Assembly (NCBI GenBank): GCA_900095095.1
Contig: FMBT01000407.1
Location: 1 to 64,000, forward strand
Direction: 5' to 3'
DNA: 64,000 nt
Source of the DNA: Fragilariopsis cylindrus CCMP1102
Lineage: Eukaryota > Bacillariophyta > Bacillariophyceae > Bacillariales > Bacillariaceae
Shown here: positions 54,879 through 64,000 of the stretch, piece by piece
Numbering within the stretch: position 1 is the stretch's first letter
Layout: every line of letters begins with the position of its first letter
Notes under the pieces: model-generated
Database searches by the model: none
The model's input: only the letters and a program-made list of their open reading frames with translations
What the model was told of the DNA's origin: nothing
Made by a program: the position numbers and the translations under genes

Positions 54879-57800
54879 TTATCTCGACTCGGTGCTGATG
54901 ATCCACTTGTTTAAATCCAATAGCTCTACCCAAGGAATATTGCTGTGCCCTACACGCGTGTACCAATCTGCGAAATCGTCGAAACTAATCGTGTCGCGAA
55001 TACCACGACTACCCTTCATAGCTTTTTGAGCAGCCCATTGACATCCCATGTCGACAGCTCGTGATATAGTGCTGATCGAGTTGTCGCATTTTTCACCACT
55101 CATTGACGTCATAACGTCGTCAACAAAGTCAGAATCTAACGAACTAGACGAGGTAATCTTTACCAAAACCAAAAGAAACGAGCGTAGATATCGAGTTACG
55201 TCTGAGCTTAACAGAAATCCCCCTTTGTCTCTGTCCAGTATCTCAAATGCATACTCCAGTTTGTCACTTTTCTTGCCCTGACAAAGGAGAGTGAAACCGC
55301 AAGCGATGTCAAAGGCATTGGCTTTCCCGGTTCCATCATAGTCAAACGCCATGAATATATCGTTCAACAAATTAGATAAAGTTCGTTGTGTATCCACGCT
55401 CATATTTCTACTTACGATGACTGTACGCATAGCCGAATCGAAGCCCTCCTTGGTAACATAATGGGAGTTACGAGAATTAGATTTACCATCCCGATATGCT
55501 TTAGCTAGAATTTCTTTCGAAGCCTTTTCACCATCTATCTTAGGAAGACCACTTTCACACAACACATGACGTAGGTGACATAGGCGCTTCTGGCTCACTG
55601 AGAAACAATAACCGTCCTGGCTGTCGTCTGTTACTATATGAAACTTCAAAGGGTTAGAGTTTCGTGGAGGACTTTTAGCTTTGGGTGACGGCTTCGGCGA
55701 GTACGGAAATGATCTTACAAGCTTAGAGAGAACAGCATCTTCCTTATCTTGAGACGGCTGTTGCATCAAGAGCAAGTCCATTTCATCCATCATATCCATC
55801 GGCATGATAGCGTGTGCATCATCGTCATCAAAGAACGATGCATCGACTTCCGCATCGGGAGGTGCTGGTGGACAGCCCGGATCAGATATCTCTAGTCCAA
55901 GGGTATCACCAGGTGAGTTCGGCGGAATTTTTTCTTCCAAAGAATCTAAGTTTTCGACAAGTACCCATTTTGTCAAATCGAGTAGTTCCAACCATGGCGC
56001 TGTCTCATAACCCCCTTCGTTGTACCATTGACCGAATTCATCAAAGTCCACGCGTTCCTTCTTCCGCTTCCGCCATTGGTATCTCATAACATCATCTGTG
56101 ACCATATTGGCTGTATCCGCAATGTACCGATTGACTGCGTCATCCGATAAATCCCAGCTTTGCCGACAGCATGAAAATGTAACAATCAAAAATGATCGAA
56201 GGAACAGAAAAAGTTCTTCCCCATCCAATGAATTTGGCTTTGATAGGGCTTTCTTTCCTTTCTTTTTTCCTTTTTGACGCCGATCGAACAAGCTGAAAGC
56301 GAAAGATAATTTCGTCGATTTTTTTCCTCCACATAGCAAGGTCAAACCACCCATCAATTCGTTCAAGGAAACTTGATCAATCTGAACCAGATCATAGCTC
56401 CGAAAAAAGTTAGCAAGGACGTCCCGAGTATCAGATAATGATTTTGAAAGACCACTAGAACTTCGTTTTTTACTAGCTTTTACTTTGTTTTGAATAGTCT
56501 CGTGCATGTATTCCACAAAAGTTAACTTGTCGAGCAGCATAGATTTTGACATTGCCGCACTTTTTAGGTGTTTCTTTGGCATGTTCAATCCTGGTCGTTT
56601 CAATGCGACACTGTACAAAGTCGACCATACCTCCTCCGGAGAGAAAGGCAGCAATCCTAATTGATCAACAACCCCTCGAACGTAAGTCGCATCTTCCTTC
56701 AGAACAACTAGAGAGCACTGATTCGCTAGAGGGAATGTGAACAACACCTGAACCGATGGAGGGGGACGGGAATGGCCAAATGGTGTAAGGAGGGGACCAC
56801 TTGAACTGTGAACATGCCTTGTAACGTTGTGTGAATGCCGATATTGATTAGTAGAAAGATGAGAATGGCTGGGACGAGGTGAAATGAATCCTGGGGATGC
56901 AGTCTTCGGCCGTCCAGGAAATATTGGAAGTGCGTCATGTGTCGGCGTAGATGACTTCGGATTCATTTCGTCTCCGATTACTAAGGAGAGAAGCTTCTTC
57001 AAATCAAGAAGTTCGAGCCATGGTGCGGTATTGAAACCTCCGTTAGAATACCAAGAAGCAAATGACTCGAATGTGTGTCTTGCTTGGCTATCATCATCTT
57101 CTGGTAGACCCACATCTTTGAGGTAATGTCCTAACGTCCATCTCGCTCCGTTTTCAACGGCGGCGTACATCAACTTACGCGTGGCTGCGTTCAACTTAGG
57201 CTTCATTATACCATCCGATGATGAGGTCAAGAACGATATCCCGGCCAACATAGTTAAGTATGATCTTAAGAAGCGAACGAGTTGGTTGCTCGTCAATCCC
57301 ATCCCTATTTGTTTCTCGAGCATTTCGAATCCAGTTGCCAGCTTAGAGCTTTTGTTCCCGGCACACAGAAAACAGAATCCAACAGCAAGCTCATAAGTAA
57401 ACGCCTCTCGGGATTCAAGAGGTGGAATGCCCGAGTTGAAACAACCGAAAAAGTCTACAAAGCAGGAAGAAAATATATCCCCATCGATCTTCGAAAGTCT
57501 TCGAGTTGAACCAGACCCCAAAAGTTGGTGTAGGCAAGTGTGGAAACGCTCGATCGAGATAACTTTTTTCACATCCCCTTCGTGGTCACGATCCTTTGAC
57601 GCTTGTAGTAGGATTGTAGTTATTTCGTGGCTCGATCGATTGATTAGACCCGTTCTTTCTACTAAACTACGGAAGGTTTTGAGATTTTCTTCTGTTATGG
57701 TTATACAAAACGTGCTATCACCTTCTTCATCCTCAGGTAAAGATCCAGAAAAGTCAAAAGAAAGAACAGTCCTACTTGCTTTGTTGCTCACGTAGTGTGG

Positions 57801-59338
57801 AGTTTGGCAAGAAATCTGTGTTAGTGGGTTTGCGATCGACGTGACATCTTCAATTTTCTTTTTCGGCTCAGAATGATCCTGTGACTTTTCATTCCTTTCC
57901 AATAAATCCAGCGATCCTCCTTGGATAGACGACTTCTGTTTGGTAGGAAGTGAACTATTGTTGATTTCCTCGGACTCGAGTTTTGGTTGAGAAAGTGTAT
58001 GGTGTGTTCCCTGCTTCTGTTTGGTAGGCTGCTGTAACTGGTGGAGCGTTTGTGGTGGACCAGCACTTCTCTCGGTAGATCGCTGGGGTGTCTTCCACCT
58101 TGAAAGGTTCAGTAGATCCAGCCAAGGAGCTATTCTAGCCCCCTCTGCTTTTCGCCAACTCTGGAAGATGCCGAAGGTGACGACTACCGGTATATTATCG
58201 CTGATGTTGCTGCTCTTATCAATATTCCCTAACTTCTTTTGAGTGTACTTGATAAGACGGTCCGTTGCGTATATTGCTATTTCCTCAAATTCTTTGCGCA
58301 CCGATGATATTTCTAAGTCACCATCCTCTTTGAGAGTTGCGATTATCGAATTGTCAAAAGACACGGTGGGTGCCTTAAGTGACGGTACGGAGCCTGTGCC
58401 ATTTAAAATACCATGAATATCCGGAACAATATTCTTCTTCCAATCGGTTTCAGGAGTATTAGGCTTCCTCCGTTTGGCTTCTGGTTGCTCTCCGTTCGGC
58501 TTATTCCCATATCGATTTGCACCTCCGCGTTCTTATGAATACATGACGATATAGCAACAATGACTGCCCGGAAGAGTGAAAGTGCCCCGTCACGTGTGAG
58601 ACTCTTTTCTTCGTCTTTTTCTTCATCCTCCCCATTAGTTTCCGTTTCATCCATATCAGAAGTCCATTCACCTCTCCTTTGGTCACCAAGAACGTCAAAG
58701 ATTTGTTTGATTTTCGAATTTAAGTCCATATCTGAAAATACCATTACACCGGCTCTAATTTCTCGTGGAGACGATCCTGAATGTTTCATTTTTTCCAGAA
58801 AAGATTGTAACATAGTATTATCACATTGCCGAGCAGCGTCGTATATAAGTTCATCCAAGGATCGGTTGCAATTACTGTTATCGTTGCTGCTTTCTTTTTT
58901 GGAGGAGGCAACAATCCCAGGACAAGTCTTCGTTCCTTCGTCCTCCGAGGTAGAAACAGTTCGAAGAGGAGGTTCACCAGGTGAATCATTTACGTCACCA
59001 TTGTCCTTCTCGTCTATTGCGGTAATGCCATTCATCATTGATAGGGTGTCACTACTACTACTGCTACTTATATCACCATCTTTCAGAACGGGCAGTGACG
59101 CCATATTCTTATCCTCCTCTCGCTGCTGCATTTCATACAGTTTTTTGGTCAAGGCTTCACTTGCTTCCAGAACACGCTTGACGTCATCTTGAGTGATCGA
59201 CAAGGTTATCGAAGGAACGGGGTTCTCATTACTTGTAGTATTAACAATAGCAGTAGAACATGCACTCTTTGTGGTGTTGGTGTGTGGAACCGATTCTTCC
59301 TTGTTCATCGGAGAAGAAGACGCAACAACAGTAGCCAT
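54879..59338 (-). CDS. Large EF-hand-like protein built of four repeated units
   Basis: Begins at ATG 59338 (MATVVASSS); the frame is open to 58403 and continues in another frame from about 58510 to the stop at 54879, about 1460 residues in all. The two frames can be joined by a GTGCAA...GGAGGAAG intron of about 58 bases near 58440-58500 (phase 0). Four units of about 250 residues can be seen. Each has a long helix, an EF-like pair and a closing signature: WRKAEGARIAPWLDLLNL, WYSNGGFNTAPWLELLDL, WYNEGGYETAPWLELLDL, WYTRVGHSNIPWVELLDL. Units 2-4 also carry FTLLCxGKKSxKLxxAFxxLDR. Unit 4 has a canonical calcium loop (DYDGTGKANAFD); unit 3 (DRRQKGKKKGK) and unit 2 have lost it. Linkers are Ser/Pro/Gln-rich. 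Calcium sensing or scaffolding is inferred from the EF-hand; no catalytic domain is seen. Confidence 0.65.
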
Positions 59339-60140
59339 GGTATAATCCTTTGCTCTTGCAATATTCGAAAGTAGAAAGTTACACGACGGTGAAGGATTTG
59401 ACAGGGAAATCTCTAGGGACAATGCAGCCTTGATACTTTGCGTAGTGGCTATGATTGTCAGAAGAACTCGAACCAATTTTTTGTCACTGTATTATAGTAG
59501 CGTGTATTTATATCAATTTCTTCTTTCAAAAAGAATGCTGTGTAGATAGATATCCTGTTTTGTTACAATCCTGTTGATTGGTTGAACGAGGGTCGCTGAG
59601 GTACTAATCAATCAGTAGCACAAAATTTGCATCAAGGTATTACTAGACGGTAAATTGGTTTTGTTTCGACCAATATACAAACACCATCGACAGGGCATTG
59701 ATAGCATCAAAAATATTGTTTCTTTGTTACTGTGTATCTGTGTTTGAATTGATTCGATTTCTTTTGTACAATACCTTGAACCGGTAACAAAATGGAATGG
59801 TACGGACCATCATACTACGTGCAGCAAAAACTGTTTCAAATTAAGCGCAGGCCTCTCCAAATGCTGTTTTGAATTTTTTTGTTTTGAATTGGATATTGTG
59901 CGCGCAACAGTGCGTGCATTTGGAGGGGCCGGGAGAAATTTAATAATTGAATTTAGTTTTTCCAAGTGTCGCTCCATTCCATTTCTCATTTCTCATCATT
60001 CAACATCGACCCCATCGAAAGGGATAGGACAAGATAAAATATTGCTGACTACCGTAGACACTCATCGACTCGTTAGGACCATAGAACCTGAAACTTAAAA
60101 CCCCAACAAGTTTCTTATTACGAGACACTCCTAAATCAAC
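59339..60140. other. Divergent spacer
   Basis: Lies upstream of both the EF-hand-like gene (minus) and UBL5 (plus). The reverse strand stays open a further 46 codons past the chosen ATG but only back to a TTG. A near-palindromic GTTTTGAATTTTTTTGTTTTGAATT tract lies near 59868-59890. No specific element named. Confidence 0.5.
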
Positions 60141-60362
60141 ATGATCGAAGTGGTGCTGAACGATAGGCTTGGGAAGAAAGTGCGCGTTAAGTGCAACGAA
60201 GATGATACAATTGGCGACCTGAAGAAACTCGTTGCAGCTCAAGTGGGCACTCGACCAGAAAAAATCAAGCTGCAAAAATGGTACACTGTTTACAAGGACC
60301 ACATCACGTTGGAAGACTACGAAATTCATGATGGTATGGGGCTCGAATTGTACTATCAATGA
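60141..60362 (+). CDS. UBL5: UBL5/Hub1 ubiquitin-like modifier
   Basis: A complete 73-residue frame: [18 protein letters not shown], then [41 protein letters not shown] and the family-defining end GMGLELYYQ. Length and the YYQ terminus are exactly those of UBL5/Hub1, which lacks the GG tail and binds spliceosomal proteins such as Snu66/Prp38 non-covalently to help alternative 5' splice-site use. No introns. This is the most secure assignment in the window. Confidence 0.97.
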   Translation: MIEVVLNDRLGKKVRVKCNEDDTIGDLKKLVAAQVGTRPEKIKLQKWYTVYKDHITLEDYEIHDGMGLELYYQ

Positions 60363-61482
60363 ATACGAATATTGCGAATAATTTCAGACGTTTTGTTGCC
60401 GGTTACTTTTCATACGACGACGACGATAGATATCGGCGCTTTCCTTTTTCGAGAAATGAGCAAGAGGTACGGTACCACAACACAACAGGAAGGATCAAGA
60501 TTAAAGAAAACCTCGTCGATATTGATATTTATTGCCGTGCGCTCACTGTCCTTCCTCTTTTAGAAGCAGCATACAGCACACAGCACACAAGCCAACGTAA
60601 AGTAAACTAAATTAAACAGTAAATGAATAGTTATGAATAATCAGTTCCCAATTGTAACATCAAAGTAACATTGACTGGAAATTCTTAAGATAAACGGAAG
60701 ATCAGATATTGAAATCATTCCAAGAAAATAGGACAAAATCCCAACTCAATAAGAAACAATTGAGTATAGTTGATGATGTATCATGCTTTAAGTACTATTA
60801 CTGTAATTTTGATATTTTTACACTAGTAGCGTGTCTGGCAATGTCATTATAAAAACTTTGGTATATTCTTGCATCCTAATCATCTAGCTAGTATCCAATA
60901 GTTATCCAACCACAATATAGGTAAACAAGAATAAGATATGGATTAATAACAAAGATATAAAAGGAACTGTTACCAGAAAATCCTCTTATAGGCTTAGGAA
61001 GAACTTGTGTTTTCAAAAAAGAACAAGATGAATATAAAGGTGTGGAACAGCCTAGTAGTTAGCCAAGGGCCAAAAGTAGTATTGTTGTAAAATAGTCCAC
61101 ACTTTTTTCATCACACATATGACACAACAAGGTGAAAATTCATTCAAAAAGAGAAGGTAATCATCTAAAAATTAACTTTAAAAAAATCATTCTACTGTAC
61201 AGTAGCACTAGCGCCGCGTAACGAGCAGATAGATACACGTGTAATTTATAATTTGATTGATTCAATTTGCAACAAAGACAAAACACAGATTCGAAAATAT
61301 CCACCCACAATCAATGTCAAATTAAATGAGTGAACAGAAAAAAATAAATCGTTAACAGATCGATACATGTTGCATGGTGAGCTATCCCAATCGAAAAGCT
61401 CAAAAAAATCAACCTTGCTTCGAGCAATCTGAAATGACGAGGTCAAGAATAACACTAAAATTTGTCGAATACAGTCGCAACC
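60363..61482. other. AT-rich spacer
   Basis: Carries the UBL5 3' end and the PI4K 5' side. A plus-strand frame at 60359-60610 follows the UBL5 stop directly but has no recognisable content. Nothing else supported. Confidence 0.55.
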
Positions 61483-64000
61483 ATGTTTGATGTGACAAAC
61501 TTCTTGATGAGATGGCTCTTTTTGAGTAATCTAGTGAGAGATGTCGCTGATGTCCAAACTCTCCCATACAATCCCGGAATCCCACTACCACCGGTTGCAC
61601 CTGTTAGACATAATAATCACATTCAAGATACTGATTACCCGACGTCGTCATCCTCCTCATTGTTGGTACACCAAGCAACACATAATATACCTCGCCATCC
61701 GGTGGAAATACAACAACGTCCAACATCAATGACACCGCCATCACTTTCCACTGCTACCAGTGTTAATTGCGAAGACGAATGGAGGGATCAATGCTTAAGA
61801 GGAATTCTATCGTATCCTTCAGGAACGCAACGATTATTAATAATGGACGCCATGAGAGCCGAGTTGGTCGAACGACTGTCTAGTTCATTAAAGAAAGCCG
61901 ATCAAACATTGGAGCAATACGAACGCTATCGTCAACAAGAGAATCAACATGTAGGAGGAGATATCAACAACGACGCGTTATCTTCTCCAAAATTAGAAGA
62001 AATTAATACTGAAGAAGATAATAGATATGATGGCATCGAAAATCGCCAATATAATGACCCATCGTCTTCGTCGTCGATAACGGCAGCGGCAGCGGAAAAG
62101 GAGAAACCCAAAGAAGATAGGAATGACATCTCAATTGCCTCGACCAAAAACGGAAGAAGGGTCGTAGACCTGGCTCCGCTTGACCTCCCGTCAACGATAA
62201 TCGAATACGGAAAAAGATCAACCACAGCTATACCAACAAGCTTGATAATAAGAGATATAGATGAATCCGAAGGAGAAAGAATACCCAAACCCTCCGCCGA
62301 AGAAGCTGACGACGCTCAAAAGACAATACGAGTTATCCGTGATTTTCTACCGCAACTTGTATCGGTCGTCCTGAAATCTCCACCCGCTTTTGATCCAAAT
62401 CTAGTTGATCCAGTTGACAAATTGCGTCGTCTGATTGTCAGACGCTGCGTCGATGACGCTAATTGGGGGGTCGATATGTGTTGGTTACTAGAGGCTGAGG
62501 TTGGTAGAGCTTGGAAGACTCTTTTTGAACATAGACAACAGACTGGAAGGAGACTAATAATAGTTCTACCTGCAGAAAAAGCTGCTGTCTTGGCGAAAAT
62601 TGGGTCAGGGAAGAAAGAATCATTTGACTTACTGCAAGATGCCGAACAAGCTACAGCTTTCGGGTTTACTGTTCCCTTCGATGAAAATATTTCCTATCAT
62701 GATCCTAATCAATACCAGGAATATAATCACCGTAACGAGGGGAACCTTCACGAAGATGGTCAAATTCCAAACGATAGCAAGTTACCATCGAGCTTGAGTC
62801 TTCGAAGATGCAGCCATTTCGGGGACACGATGCACTTTATTGATCGGCTCACCAAAATTTCCCTTGATATGCGGGGCGTTCCGATAGTTCATCGGCACGC
62901 ATATCTACAAGATAGTTTAAAAGAAATTAATAGACGAATACGAAGACGAATGATCACGTGCGGGGATGTCAGTCTGGATGTTGAGGATCATCGTAGTCCT
63001 GATGACTGGCCTTTGATATCAGATATCACTTCAGATATGTTGATGTATTCGGTCCATCTCCCTATAGATCCCAAGGTTAGTAATGTTTGATCCGTTGCTT
63101 ACCAAAATCTTAACTCAAAAAAAAAAACATCCCCCTTGGCCTAACAAACTTTTTCTTTGTCGTAACCAATTCGTGAAACAGCAAAGTAGTATATGGCCTG
63201 GAGGAGTACCAACTCAGTACATCACGAATGAAGGATCTGTAAAAATTCTGAATATTGTAGTAGAAGAGTCTCGTGTTCTAGCGTCAAGGGAACGATGTCC
63301 CTATCTCGTTCGTGTAGAAGTAGCAGACACTAACTTGAGGGGAAATGATTCCCGACTATATGCCTCCGGTGCGCCTGGACTCGGGGCAACTATCGAGGAA
63401 GCCTTGTCTATGAGTGCTACGGCGATGTCCAACGCAGCTGCAACTGAAGCAAATATACACGAGCAAGGGTTCAGGAATTACCATATTCCTTCGGAGCTAC
63501 TAGTACCTACCGCTCGCAAGTCGAAGAAGCATTGCAGTGTGACAATCGCAGAAAAAGAACTCGTTATGGAACCCCTATCGAAGGAGATGCCAAGAGGAGG
63601 ATGGCAAGCAAATGAAACTTTGTTTTACTCCCACAATCCTGAAGATGTCTTTACAACCAATCCATATGATGCTGTTCGCGAAAACGAATATCAACAATTG
63701 CACCAACAAATGTACAACGATCATGGTATGATTGTTCAGGCACCAACAAAAGGAACAGAACAAAGGTATGTAGTATTATCTCGTCCAATAGTATTCAGTA
63801 ATATTTACACCCATGATTTGACCTCATAATTATATTTTGGTCTTTGTGTCAAATTAGCCCTCTTATCTCTACTAGAGAAGCACTTCTAGATAGAATATTT
63901 GGACAGCTTTGGGACGACAAGTGTGAAGAGATTAGACAGGCTTCACCGTATGGTAAAATCGAAGGATGGCGACTTGCATCATTTATCATGAAAGCTGGAG
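61483..64000 (+). CDS. Phosphatidylinositol 4-kinase, type III beta-like (partial, runs off right edge)
   Basis: Exons 61483-63075, 63182-63765 and 63858 onward join in phase; the window ends inside exon 3. After a short start come Pro/Ser/Thr-rich and acidic linkers. A helical region follows (about residues 290-530: RVIRDFLPQLVSVVL, LDMRGVPIVHRHAYLQDSL, RRRMITCGDVSLD), which corresponds to the lipid-kinase unique region of PI4K beta/Pik1. Exon 2 holds NEGSVKILNIVVEESRVLASRERCPYLVRVEV, the N-lobe entry of type III PI4 kinases. Exon 3 reads KCEEIRQASPYGKIEGWRLASFIMKAG, matching the E.IR..SPYG...GW.L.S.IVK.GDD segment that carries the ATP-site lysine. The catalytic and activation loops lie beyond the window. 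These enzymes make PI4P at the Golgi and TGN for vesicle formation. The N-terminal part is longer and more disordered than in animals. Confidence 0.88.

Noticed and set aside
58560-59192. 210-codon plus-strand frame
   Set aside because: Antisense shadow of the first exon of the EF-hand-like gene (Ser/Leu-rich).

Overview
The window looks like nuclear DNA of a photosynthetic stramenopile, most likely a diatom. Genes are split by short introns (about 95-190 bases, GT-AG) that can be read directly in at least eight genes. Spacers are AT-rich with many (GTT)n, (CAA)n and (ATT)n tracts. One gene encodes a DVLxGRG-type (DUF6824-like) protein, a family I know mainly from diatoms. No operons, rRNA, CRISPR or convincing tRNA genes were seen. 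Splice sites below were read by eye from frame continuity and consensus sites and are predictions.

Layout. 1-0.4 kb: last exons of a membrane protein. 2.6-5.2 kb: RCC1-repeat protein. 5.3-11.7 kb: gene-poor, with three different pairs of tandem direct repeats, one of them SINE-like. 11.7-12.6 kb: ferredoxin-fold protein lacking a normal Fe-S cysteine set, probably the C1-FDX bridge subunit of mitochondrial complex I. 12.7-19.3 kb: very large NBAS/Sec39-like ER tethering protein. 19.5 kb: a clean 190-bp MITE with TA target duplications. 20.2-21.5 kb: lysine-rich repeat gene. 22.4-24.4 kb: PX-BAR sorting nexin. 24.9-27.7 kb: RGG/CxCxxC/sulfotransferase fusion. 30.1-30.5 kb: small MYND protein. 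32.8-33.8 kb: ATP6AP2-like V-ATPase accessory protein. 34.9-36.3 kb: DHHC-type S-acyltransferase with a divergent active-site motif. 36.9-37.3 kb: twin-CX9C Cmc1-like protein. 37.7-39.2 kb: stand-alone SPX protein. 39.8-40.7 kb: orphan gene. 40.9-41.9 kb: secretory or plastid protein with a CycH/CcmI-like C-terminal domain. 43.4-46.6 kb: DUF6824 protein. 47.9-49.1 kb: glyoxalase-like protein with acidic tails. 49.6-51.6 kb: N-acetylglutamate synthase. 53.2-54.5 kb: orphan Ser-rich gene. 54.9-59.3 kb: large EF-hand-like four-unit repeat protein. 60.1-60.4 kb: UBL5/Hub1. 61.5-64.0 kb: start of a type III PI 4-kinase that runs off the right edge.

The genes do not form one pathway. There is a loose membrane-traffic theme: NBAS tether, retromer-type sorting nexin, PI4K beta, V-ATPase accessory protein and S-acyltransferase. 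Two small mitochondrial assembly or respiratory proteins (C1-FDX, Cmc1-like) are also present. In eukaryotes such proximity is usually not functional.

Most unusual items: the repeated EF-hand-like protein with an APWLELLDL signature closing each unit; the RGG + CxCxxC + sulfotransferase fusion; the NBAS protein with a UBA-like segment and a terminal acidic WDF motif; the DHLC acyltransferase; the CycH-like domain in a eukaryote; and a TA-flanked MITE.
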